The notes below the pieces were generated by a model. The model searched no databases. It saw only the letters and a program-made list of their open reading frames with translations, and was not told the origin of the DNA. 11,080 bases of DNA, from the NCBI GenBank assembly GCA_913060595.1, contig CAJXSA010000101.1:1-11080 (forward strand), given 5' to 3'. The position numbers and the translations under genes are program-made. This document shows positions 1 to 6,388 of the stretch, in pieces. The stretch comes from an uncultured Ignavibacteria bacterium. Lineage in GTDB: Bacteria; Bacteroidota; Ignavibacteria; SZUA-365. The number at the start of each line of letters is the position of its first letter. The first letter of the stretch is position 1.

Positions 1-32
1 TGCGGGCAGGAGCGCACGCGGTAAGGGGGGAT

Positions 33-57
33 TGCGGCGCATGCCTTCACCGCCGCA
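33..57 (+). terminator. Possible hairpin, weak terminator candidate near the left edge
   Basis: A perfect 7-bp stem pairs TGCGGCG (33-39) with CGCCGCA (51-57) around an 11-base loop. The sequence after it (GCTTATCATCC) is only mildly T-rich, so this is not a classical intrinsic terminator. It could mark the end of a gene lying to the left: one frame open from base 1 stops at TAA 22-24, but only seven codons of it are visible, too few to call a gene. The rest of 1-137 holds no recognisable coding sequence. Confidence 0.22.
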
Positions 58-101
58 GCTTATCATCCTTCGTGTGCTGGATTTTGTATCCGCGTTCGTG
101 T

Positions 102-108
102 TACATTG
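102..108 (+). promoter_or_regulatory. Possible -7 promoter element TACATTG
   Basis: TACATTG lies 29 bases before the ATG at 138 and resembles the Bacteroidota -7 consensus TAnnTTTG with one T missing. No TTTG-type -33 element sits 19-21 bases upstream. The call depends mainly on similar words before other genes in this window (6359-6365 and, on the other strand, 11058-11064). Confidence 0.15.
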
Positions 109-127
109 CTTCCTCTCGGCAATTCAT

Positions 128-133
128 AGAGGA
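128..133 (+). promoter_or_regulatory. Ribosome binding site that fixes the DUF1579 start
   Basis: AGAGGA sits four bases before ATG 138. It supports that start over the ATG at 72, which would add 22 residues ahead of a complete signal peptide. Confidence 0.6.
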
Positions 134-137
134 AACG

Positions 138-707
138 ATGAAAGCAACAGTCACATGGATGCTGGCGCTGCTGCTCTGCAGTGCGACACTTCCTGCACAG
201 GACGGGATGGAGAACTACATGGCGCTCATGAAACCGGGCGCGCAGCATGCATTTATAGAAAAACTGGCGGGTGATTGGACGCTGGAGGGGAAAATCTGGC
301 AGATGCCCGGCGCCGAAGCGACCACGTTCGAAGGCACGGCGGAACACCGGATGATACTCGGCGGCCGCTTCCTTGAAATGGAATCACAGTCCGGCGAAGG
401 TGACATGTACACGGAAAGTCTCATCCTCATGGGGTATGACAACAGGCACAAGGAATTCACCTACGTGGGTTTCGACACCTGGGGGACGTATTTCGTCACC
501 GCGAAAGGGCAGTATGACGAGGAGAAAGGCAGCTGGGCGCTGAAGGGACAGGACGTTGACCCCGTCATGGGATTCACCCAGAAGTACCAGTTCAATATCG
601 TGATGATCGATGATGACACCGTTCGTATCGAAGTTGTGTTCTTTGAATTTCCCGGTGTGAAAGAGAAGGAATTCAAAATGCTTGAAATGTTGTATACGCG
701 GAAATAG
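138..707 (+). CDS. Secreted DUF1579 domain protein
   Basis: The product has 189 residues. Residues 1-20 form a signal peptide (basic start, hydrophobic core LALLLC, probable cleavage after LPAQ), so the mature protein is likely periplasmic or secreted. The remainder matches the DUF1579 pattern: a GDW motif near residue 46, a GGRFLEME segment near residues 76-83, a YDNRHKEF turn near residue 100 and alternating beta strands to the end, consistent with a small lipocalin-like barrel. No catalytic residues are known for the family, and the biochemical role is unknown. The start was chosen because the strong ribosome site lies directly upstream and the signal peptide begins exactly there. The next gene in the same direction begins 64 bases after the stop, so cotranscription with the M48 protease is possible but unproven. 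The family call is from motif pattern; function is not inferred. Confidence 0.8.
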   Translation: MKATVTWMLALLLCSATLPAQDGMENYMALMKPGAQHAFIEKLAGDWTLEGKIWQMPGAEATTFEGTAEHRMILGGRFLEMESQSGEGDMYTESLILMGYDNRHKEFTYVGFDTWGTYFVTAKGQYDEEKGSWALKGQDVDPVMGFTQKYQFNIVMIDDDTVRIEVVFFEFPGVKEKEFKMLEMLYTRK

Positions 708-771
708 GAAACCTCCCCGCGCATCCCCCGGTTAGAGTAGTATACGCCTGTTCACCTGCCTCGAGAATATC

Positions 772-1587
772 ATGTTTCGCATACGCACACTCGCTCCTGT
801 TTCCCTCCTGCTCGCTGCGGTCTTTTTCCTCTCATCCTGCGGTACAGTGCCCGTTACGGGACGGAGGCAGCTCAACATCATTCCTTCTTCCACCATGCTC
901 TCGATGAGCTATCAGCAGTACGGTGATTTCCTTCAGTCGAACCGACTGAGCAATGATCAGTCCAAGGTGCAGATGGTCCGCCGGGTCGGGACGAAAATAC
1001 AGCAGGCGGTGGAGCGCTACTTCGCGCAGAAGGGAATGACCGACGAGCTCGACGGGTACAAGTGGGAATTCAACCTTGTCGAGAGCAAGGACGTCAATGC
1101 CTGGTGCATGCCGGGCGGCAAGGTGGTGGTATACACCGGAATTCTCCCGATCACTCGTAACGAAGCGGGACTCGCGGTGGTCATGGGTCATGAGGTCGCA
1201 CATGCCATCGCGGAGCACGGGAACGAACGCATGAGCCAGGGCCTGCTCACCCAGCTCGGCGGCATGGCGCTGTCCGAGGCGCTGGCCGAGAAACCGGAGC
1301 AGACGCGCGCCCTGTGGATGACAGCGTTCGGTGTCGGGGCACAGGTCGGCGTCCTTCTTCCTTTCAGCCGGCTTCACGAAAGCGAAGCGGATCGACTCGG
1401 GCTCATCTTCATGTCGATGGCGGGATACAATCCGAACGAAGCGGTCGGTTTCTGGCAGCGGATGGCAGCGATGAAAGGAGGATCCGCACCGCCTGAATTC
1501 CTCAGCACGCATCCGTCCGATGATACTCGCATAAAGGATATCCGCAACGCGCTCCCCGAGGCCATGCAGTATTACAACAAACGCTGA
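772..1587 (+). CDS. M48-family zinc metalloprotease lipoprotein (LoiP/YcaL-like)
   Basis: The product has 271 residues. A lipoprotein signal ends in the lipobox LSSC, with Cys23 as the predicted lipidated residue, which places the enzyme on the periplasmic face of a membrane. The M48 active site is complete: HEVAH at 140-144 gives zinc ligands His140 and His144 and catalytic Glu141; SEAD at 204-207 gives the third ligand, Glu205; the family-typical STHPSDDTR block follows at 245-253. An MPGGK motif at 113-117 also matches the family. Length fits the compact single-domain lipoprotein members (LoiP, YcaL), without the TPR extension of BepA. Known relatives act in outer-membrane protein quality control; applying that role here is inference. 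No good ribosome site is seen (only GAG in TCGAGAATATC), which is common in Bacteroidota-like genomes. The gene is followed by a hairpin terminator. Confidence 0.93.
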   Translation: MFRIRTLAPVSLLLAAVFFLSSCGTVPVTGRRQLNIIPSSTMLSMSYQQYGDFLQSNRLSNDQSKVQMVRRVGTKIQQAVERYFAQKGMTDELDGYKWEFNLVESKDVNAWCMPGGKVVVYTGILPITRNEAGLAVVMGHEVAHAIAEHGNERMSQGLLTQLGGMALSEALAEKPEQTRALWMTAFGVGAQVGVLLPFSRLHESEADRLGLIFMSMAGYNPNEAVGFWQRMAAMKGGSAPPEFLSTHPSDDTRIKDIRNALPEAMQYYNKR

Positions 1588-1620
1588 CAGCATGAATAGA
1601 GTGACAGCATGTTCTGGATG

Positions 1621-1652
1621 GCGGGGTGCAATTTGCATCCCGCTGTTGTTTT
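1621..1652 (+). terminator. Rho-independent terminator after the M48 gene
   Basis: A 9-bp stem pairs GCGGGGTGC (1621-1629) with GCATCCCGC (1635-1643), with one G-U wobble and an AATTT loop. It is followed by the T-rich run TGTTGTTTT (1644-1652). It lies 33 bases past the M48 stop and would separate the upstream pair of genes from the S46 peptidase gene. Confidence 0.6.
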
Positions 1653-1671
1653 CTCCCCCGAAAAAGCCGCC

Positions 1672-1735
1672 TGCGCGGAAATCTGAATTCCGCACAATCC
1701 TGTGTATTTTCCTTCTCGATGCATTTTGTAGATTC
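1672..1735 (+). other. Leader region of the S46 peptidase gene: hairpin and possible -7 element
   Basis: TGCGCGGAA (1672-1680) pairs with TTCCGCACA (1688-1696) over 8 of 9 positions around a 7-base loop. Further down, TAGATTC (1729-1735) resembles the TAnnTTG words found before other genes here and lies 14 bases before ATG 1750. No clear -33 box or Shine-Dalgarno sequence is visible. I cannot say whether the hairpin is regulatory. Confidence 0.2.
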
Positions 1736-1749
1736 AGCCCGGTATTCTC

Positions 1750-3870
1750 ATGACCATTCGACGCACCTTCCTCGCCCTTGTGCTCTGTGCCTTTGTGCAC
1801 GCGGCACCCCTCTTCGCTCAGGACAGTGATTTCATTCTCGAAAACGGAACCATGTGGACGTTCGACCGTCCGCCGACGGAGTATTTCACCGAGACGTACG
1901 GTTTTACTCCGGAGCAGGAATGGTATGATGACGTGCGCATGTCCGCGCTGCGCTTCGCGAATCACTGCTCGGCCTCGCTGATCAGCCCCGAGGGACTGGT
2001 GATGACAAATTACCACTGCGGCATTGATGCCGTGATCTCGGTTTCCGAAGAAGGCGAGGACCTGCGGCGGGACGGCTTTCTTGCGCAGCGCTTCGAGGAC
2101 GAACGCCGCGTGCCGGGTCTGTTCGTCGACCAGCTCGTCGAGATCATCGATGTCACGGATGAGGTCATCGAGGCAATGGCCGATGCCGAGGATGCGGAAA
2201 CGGCGTTTCGTCTCCGCGACGAGAAAATCTCTGAGATCGAGCAGCGTCTCACCGGAGCGAAGCATCCCGTGCAGGTGGTGTCTTTTTACAGCGGTGCCCG
2301 TTTCTCCGCGTACCGCTACCGCCGCTACGATGATGTTCGCCTTGTCTTTTCCAGCGAACTCGCGTTCGCGTTTTTTGGCGGCATCTACGATTTCTGGTCC
2401 TACCCTCGCTACTCCTTCGACTGCGATCTCTTTCGTGTGTACGAGGATGGAAAACCGCTGAAGAACACACATTATTTTCGCTGGAGCAGGGAAGGAGCTG
2501 CCCCGGGTGATCCGATCTTTGTCGTCGGCAATCCCGGGCGCACCGGCAGGCTCGTGACCGCCGACATGCTGACATATGACCGTGATCTGCGTGTGCCTTT
2601 TCTCGTGCAGCTGCTGACCGACCGGAAAGAAATCCTTGAGCAGTGGATCAAGGCACATCCCGAAGATGCACCGGCGTATTTCGACGAGTTCTTCGGCATC
2701 GTCAACGGACAGGAAGCATACAGCGGCCGCCTCATCGGTCTGCGTGACGAGGAACTGCTCGCACGCCGCCGCGCGTTCGATGCGCGTTTCCGCGCGGACG
2801 TGATGGAGGATCCCTCGCTCGCGGAGGAATACGGACAGCTGTGGGACAGGATCGCCGATATCATGCGCCAGCGCGGCGATGTCGGCAGGGATCTTCTCGC
2901 GATGCGCAGCGGCGGACTCGGCGTGAGCGCGCAGATCACGCGTGCGGCACAGATCGTGCAATATCGCGCACAGATGGCCCTGCCGGAAGATGAGCGCGAT
3001 CAGCGCTACCAGGGGAATGCCGCCGTCCTGCAGCGCCGTCACCTGCTTGCGCCGATGGAGTCGGAGAGCATGATCGAGGATCAGACGCTGCAGCGTCAGC
3101 TGGCGCTCATGCAAGGTATTCTCGGCGACGATCCGCTCATGCGGGAAATTCTCATGGACGGATCACCGGAAGAAGCCGCGGCACGCATGCAGAAGGCCAG
3201 TGTACTGGGTGACAGTGTGAAGGTCGCGGCGATGCTCGACGGGAACGGTGACGCCGTTTCCGACCCGTTCGTCATACTGGCGCAGGAAATGCTGCGGCGC
3301 TCCGAGGAAGCGGCACGCAGGGATGCCCCGCTCTCCGCCACGCTGCAGCAGCTGCGCAGTCAGCTGGGACGCGCGCTGTACGCCGTGTACGGAGACCGCA
3401 TTCCCCCTGACGCGACGTTCACACTGCGCATCTCCGACGGCGTGGTTAAGGGTTACACATACAACGGCACCATCGCTCCCCCGATCACGACGTTCCACGG
3501 CATGTTTGATCGCCACCGCTCATTCCGCGATTCCGACCTCGCATGGGATGCGATGATGAATGGCAATGCGTTTGACCTGCCTCCGCGATGGAAGAACGTC
3601 CCGGATGCTTTTGATGCCGATACACCGATCAATTTCGCTTCCACCTGTGACATTATCGGCGGCAACTCGGGCAGCCCCGTGATCAACACGCAGCGCGAAA
3701 TCGTCGGACTCGCATTCGACGGAAATATTGAAAGCCTGCCCGGTGAATTCATTTTCGCACCCGACAAGGGGAACAGGACCATTTCCGTGCATTCGTCGGG
3801 TATCCTGGAAAGCCTGCGGCACGTGTACGGCGCCGACCGCATCGTCGCTGAAATCGAGTCGGGCCGCTAG
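1750..3870 (+). CDS. Secreted S46-family serine peptidase (DPP7/DPP11-related)
   Basis: The product has 706 residues, near the usual length of about 700-720. A signal peptide ends at LFAQ (residue 24), so the enzyme is periplasmic or surface exposed. S46 enzymes are dipeptidyl peptidases with a chymotrypsin-type double barrel interrupted by a helical domain, here roughly residues 270-560. The triad is visible: His89 in TNYHC, Asp224 in SFDCDLFRVY, Ser640 in GGNSGSP. Cys73 and Cys90 fit the classical disulfide next to the catalytic His. At Ser+18, where DPP11 has the Arg that selects acidic P1 residues, this protein has Gly658 in FDGN, as in DPP7, suggesting hydrophobic P1 preference (inference). 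Asp657 and Asn319 match residues that hold the substrate N-terminus, but a conserved Asn in the loop before the catalytic Asp appears as Phe215. Cys225 and Cys633 are also unusual. The gene likely feeds on extracellular peptides. It probably forms its own transcript, being preceded by a terminator. Confidence 0.93.
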   Translation: MTIRRTFLALVLCAFVHAAPLFAQDSDFILENGTMWTFDRPPTEYFTETYGFTPEQEWYDDVRMSALRFANHCSASLISPEGLVMTNYHCGIDAVISVSEEGEDLRRDGFLAQRFEDERRVPGLFVDQLVEIIDVTDEVIEAMADAEDAETAFRLRDEKISEIEQRLTGAKHPVQVVSFYSGARFSAYRYRRYDDVRLVFSSELAFAFFGGIYDFWSYPRYSFDCDLFRVYEDGKPLKNTHYFRWSREGAAPGDPIFVVGNPGRTGRLVTADMLTYDRDLRVPFLVQLLTDRKEILEQWIKAHPEDAPAYFDEFFGIVNGQEAYSGRLIGLRDEELLARRRAFDARFRADVMEDPSLAEEYGQLWDRIADIMRQRGDVGRDLLAMRSGGLGVSAQITRAAQIVQYRAQMALPEDERDQRYQGNAAVLQRRHLLAPMESESMIEDQTLQRQLALMQGILGDDPLMREILMDGSPEEAAARMQKASVLGDSVKVAAMLDGNGDAVSDPFVILAQEMLRRSEEAARRDAPLSATLQQLRSQLGRALYAVYGDRIPPDATFTLRISDGVVKGYTYNGTIAPPITTFHGMFDRHRSFRDSDLAWDAMMNGNAFDLPPRWKNVPDAFDADTPINFASTCDIIGGNSGSPVINTQREIVGLAFDGNIESLPGEFIFAPDKGNRTISVHSSGILESLRHVYGADRIVAEIESGR

Positions 3871-3892
3871 GCAGCATTGTCCACGCATCACG

Positions 3893-3899
3893 AAAGGAG
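3893..3899 (+). promoter_or_regulatory. Strong ribosome binding site AAAGGAG
   Basis: AAAGGAG ends six bases before ATG 3906. It is the best Shine-Dalgarno match on the plus strand and shows that the short ORF after it is, or recently was, a translated gene. Confidence 0.65.
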
Positions 3900-3905
3900 T
3901 TCGTT

Positions 3906-4073
3906 ATGACATATATCACACGGGCGCTTCTGCTCACTGTTCTGCTGCTATCCACTGCCGGGATGCTGCAGGCGCAGGAGCTCGACGAGCATCTCAGCGC
4001 ATTCGCACCGATAGTGGGCAAGACCTGGAAGGGTCGTTTGAGTGAACCCGGCGCGGAAGTGCGTTTCCGCTGA
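3906..4073 (+). pseudogene. Truncated secreted protein, 55 residues (probable 5' gene remnant)
   Basis: The ORF encodes 55 residues. Residues 1-24 are a textbook signal peptide (Arg6, a core rich in Leu, AQAQ-type end MLQAQ), followed by only 31 mature residues that include GKTWKG at 38-43. From memory, this beginning (exported, acidic helix, then GKTWKG near residue 40) resembles longer secreted proteins of about 150-190 residues in the same phyla, related to the DUF1579 fold; that link is inference. The stop TGA at 4071 comes 23 bases before the stop of the convergent gene, so the missing part cannot lie downstream. Neither other frame continues in a recognisable way, so a 3' deletion is more likely than a simple frameshift. 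It follows the S46 gene by 35 bases in the same direction. The alternative is a genuine small secreted peptide. The ORF is certain; its status as a remnant is moderately supported. Confidence 0.55.
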
Positions 4074-4094
4074 CAATGACATTCAGCGTCGGAA
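4053..4094. terminator. Hairpin cluster between convergent genes, possible bidirectional terminator
   Basis: Two overlapping inverted repeats fill the junction. GCGGAA (4053-4058) pairs with TTCCGC (4065-4070). Alternatively CGCTGA (4068-4073) pairs with TCAGCG (4083-4088), which can be extended by TTCCG (4065-4069) with CGGAA (4090-4094) across a small bulge. Neither strand has a T-run after the stem, so a Rho-independent role is doubtful; the structures overlap the ends of both genes' transcripts. Confidence 0.3.
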
Positions 4095-4096
4095 GC

Positions 4097-6235
4097 TCAG
4101 TCCCCGAGCAGCGCCGCCATTTCTCCGGGTGTGTGCACAGGTATCTCGCATGCATAGTCCCGGCATATCCAGGCCGTCGGTTTCCCGCCGACGGCCGTGT
4201 TGTTTGCGGCAAACGGTGCGAGCGCAACAAGGGCCTCGGAGTGTGCCGGTGTATGAAGAAGGACGACACTGCGAGGGAGAAAGCGCCCACGGACTTCTTT
4301 CACAAGCCCGGTTGCATCGCTGCCGGATTCCGCCGCGATGACGATTTCCCTGCCCGGATTGCGTGCGAAATCCCAGGCCATGAGCATGACGGTGCTGCCT
4401 GTCGGCACGCGTGCGATCTGCGCACCGAAGGCACGAATGATGTCCTCCCCGCGCTGTGCGAGATCGACACGACCGGTCATGCGGCCGAGGCGAAGCAGCG
4501 ACAGGGCCGCGACGCTGTTGCCGGAAGGAATGGCGCCGTCCTGCGCATCCATGCTGCGCACGAGCAGCTGCTCGGCATCCGTGGACGTGAAGAAAAGACC
4601 GCCGCTCTCGCTGTCACTGAAACGTGCGAGCATGGCTTCGGAGAGCGTGAGAGCGGTTTTCAGCCATCGCGGCTCGAAGGTCGCCTCGTACAGATCGACC
4701 ATTCCCAGCGCGAAAAAGGCATAGTCTTCGAGAAACGCCTGTATCCCTGCGTCCTCACCGCGAAGCCGGCGCAGCAGGGTGCCGTCATCGCGCAGCATGT
4801 GCTCCGTCAGTGCCGCGGCAGCATGTTCGGCCATGGCGGTGACCGTGTCGTCTTCGAATGCCGCACCCGCGCGTGCGAGCGCGGAGATCATCAGGCCGTT
4901 CCATGACGTGAGAATCTTGTCGTCGAGGGACGGATGAATGCGCGCAGCGCGCGCGGCGAACAGTTTCTCCTTTGCAGCGGCGATGCGCGCTTCGCCATCG
5001 GCAGCGCTGAGACCATGCCGCCGGCTCCACTCCTCCGGCTCCACGGCGATATGTAGGATGTTCTGCCCGTGTTCGAAATTCCCCCCTTTCTCGACCCCGA
5101 AATACTCCGCGAGCATGTCTGCATGCGTGGCGACGATCTCATCGAATTCCGCGCGCGTGAACACATAGAATTTTCCCTCCACACCCTCACTGTCGGCGTT
5201 CTCCGCGGAATAAAACATGCCGCGTTCATCGGTCATGTCGCGGCGCACATACGCAATCAGTTCTTCCGCGATCGTGCGGTAGATATCCTTGCGGGTCAGC
5301 AGGTAGGCGTCGACATAGGCATCCAGGAGCAGGGCGTTGTCGTACAGCATTTTCTCGAAATGCGGGACCAGCCATTTGCTGTCCGTGGAATAGCGGCAGA
5401 AACCGCCGCCGAGATGGTCCCACAGTCCGCCGCGGTACATGCCCAGGAGAGTGTTCTCCACCATTTCCAGCAGAGCATCGTCGCCGGTATCCGCGGCGCG
5501 GCGGAGCAGGAAGCGCAGGGTGTGTCCCATGGGAAATTTCGGCGCGGCGCCGAAGCCGCCGTGGGTGCTGTCATAGTTGCCACGAAAGCCGTCAACGGCC
5601 CGCTCGAGTATGTCCTCCGGGAGTTCGTCTTCCGTCGCGCGGAGGGCGCCGGCGAGCTGTGACTGCAGTTCTTCTCCGATAGTCAGAATTTTCTGACGAT
5701 CGCCCGCCCAGGCATCCCGCAATGCGGTAAGGACGCGCATGAAACCGGGTCGGCCGAAGCGGTCGTCGGGCGGAAAATATGTCCCGGCATAGAACGGCTT
5801 TTTCTCCGGGGTGAGAAACACGGTCAGCGGCCACCCGCCGCTGCCTGTCATCGCCTGGCACACGGTCATGTAAATGTCGTCAATATCGGGCCGCTCTTCG
5901 CGGTCGACCTTGATGGAGATGAAATGCTCGGAGAGGAAAGCTGCGACTTCCGGATTCTCGAATGATTCGTGTTCCATGACATGACACCAGTGACAGGTGG
6001 AGTAGCCGATGGAAAGAAACACCGCTTTGTCCTCGCTTCGCGCACGCGCGAACGCTTCCTCACCCCAGGGATACCAGTCCACCGGGTTGCGGGCATGCTG
6101 GAGCAGATAGGGACTGGACGTGAAGACGAGGCGGTTGAATTCCTCTCCGCCATCGGGCGGCAGGGTAGAGAGATCGGGAATATCGAATGTGCCGTCACGG
6201 CGTTTCTGCGGGAGCTGCATGGGTATCCTTTGCAT
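4097..6235 (-). CDS. Thioredoxin-fold DUF255 protein (YyaL / SPATA20 family)
   Basis: The product has 712 residues, typical for the family. The N-terminal thioredoxin-like domain (about residues 35-200) holds the hallmark NPVDWYPWGEEAF at 50-62, IGYSTCHWCH with CHWC at 81-84, and KVDREERPDID at 109-119. The rest is the (alpha/alpha)6-barrel part seen in N-acylglucosamine 2-epimerase-like proteins, with GGLWDHLGGGFCRYSTD (269-285), PHFEKMLYDN (291-300) and SAENADSEG. The C-terminus is complete (CRDYACE, then LLGD). There is no signal peptide, so it is probably cytoplasmic. The physiological reaction is unknown for the family. The start at 6235 was chosen because AGGGGAG lies six bases upstream and because family similarity begins just after it; an open frame continues to 6607 but would overlap the first 219 bases of the opposite-strand DUF445 gene. 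An internal ATG at 6220 is a less likely start. Transcribed alone from a divergent region. Confidence 0.93.
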   Translation of the reverse strand: MQRIPMQLPQKRRDGTFDIPDLSTLPPDGGEEFNRLVFTSSPYLLQHARNPVDWYPWGEEAFARARSEDKAVFLSIGYSTCHWCHVMEHESFENPEVAAFLSEHFISIKVDREERPDIDDIYMTVCQAMTGSGGWPLTVFLTPEKKPFYAGTYFPPDDRFGRPGFMRVLTALRDAWAGDRQKILTIGEELQSQLAGALRATEDELPEDILERAVDGFRGNYDSTHGGFGAAPKFPMGHTLRFLLRRAADTGDDALLEMVENTLLGMYRGGLWDHLGGGFCRYSTDSKWLVPHFEKMLYDNALLLDAYVDAYLLTRKDIYRTIAEELIAYVRRDMTDERGMFYSAENADSEGVEGKFYVFTRAEFDEIVATHADMLAEYFGVEKGGNFEHGQNILHIAVEPEEWSRRHGLSAADGEARIAAAKEKLFAARAARIHPSLDDKILTSWNGLMISALARAGAAFEDDTVTAMAEHAAAALTEHMLRDDGTLLRRLRGEDAGIQAFLEDYAFFALGMVDLYEATFEPRWLKTALTLSEAMLARFSDSESGGLFFTSTDAEQLLVRSMDAQDGAIPSGNSVAALSLLRLGRMTGRVDLAQRGEDIIRAFGAQIARVPTGSTVMLMAWDFARNPGREIVIAAESGSDATGLVKEVRGRFLPRSVVLLHTPAHSEALVALAPFAANNTAVGGKPTAWICRDYACEIPVHTPGEMAALLGD

Positions 6236-6241
6236 GATGTT

Positions 6242-6248
6242 CTCCCCT
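6242..6248 (-). promoter_or_regulatory. Ribosome binding site that fixes the DUF255 start
   Basis: On the minus strand AGGGGAG lies six bases before the ATG at 6235. It supports that start over upstream in-frame codons that would run into the divergent gene. Confidence 0.6.
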
Positions 6249-6324
6249 GTGCAACATTCGCGGCGAGCGGAGGATTCCCCGGCTCCGCGGCGGCATACGG
6301 AAAGGCCGCTGAGAATGCGCTTCG

Positions 6325-6356
6325 CCGGTGAGTGTTTGCCAACACCGGTGTCACTC
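6325..6356. promoter_or_regulatory. Repeat-rich segment in the divergent intergenic region
   Basis: CCGGTG occurs at 6325-6330 and again at 6345-6350, exactly 20 bases apart (about two helical turns). The first copy can pair with CACCGG (6343-6348), GTGTT (6332-6336) pairs with AACAC (6341-6345), and GAGTG (6330-6334) pairs with CACTC (6352-6356). The cluster overlaps the candidate promoter of the rightward gene, so an operator is possible; no known regulator site was recognised. Confidence 0.25.
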
Positions 6357-6365
6357 CGTAGATTG
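6335..6365 (+). promoter_or_regulatory. Candidate Bacteroidota-type promoter for the DUF445-TrmH pair
   Basis: TTTG (6335-6338), a 20-base spacer, then TAGATTG (6359-6365) approximates the Bacteroidota promoter TTTG-N19/21-TAnnTTTG with one T missing in the -7 box. It lies 23 bases before ATG 6389, which would give a short leader. This is the best promoter candidate in the window. Confidence 0.35.
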
Positions 6366-6388
6366 TTGCTGGTCACCGTGGAAAGGAT

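Noticed and set aside
1..24. Possible tail of a gene ending at TAA 22-24
   Set aside because: Seven codons are too few to separate a real C-terminus from chance.
832..3114. A 760-residue open frame on the minus strand opposite the M48 and S46 genes
   Set aside because: It lies antisense to two genes with complete motifs, has low-complexity His/Arg-rich composition and no recognisable domain. It is a typical shadow frame in GC-rich coding sequence.
4076..4906. Plus-strand frame of 276 residues following the truncated ORF, as a possible continuation by frameshift
   Set aside because: It is antisense to the intact DUF255 gene and its sequence does not continue the pattern of the truncated protein.
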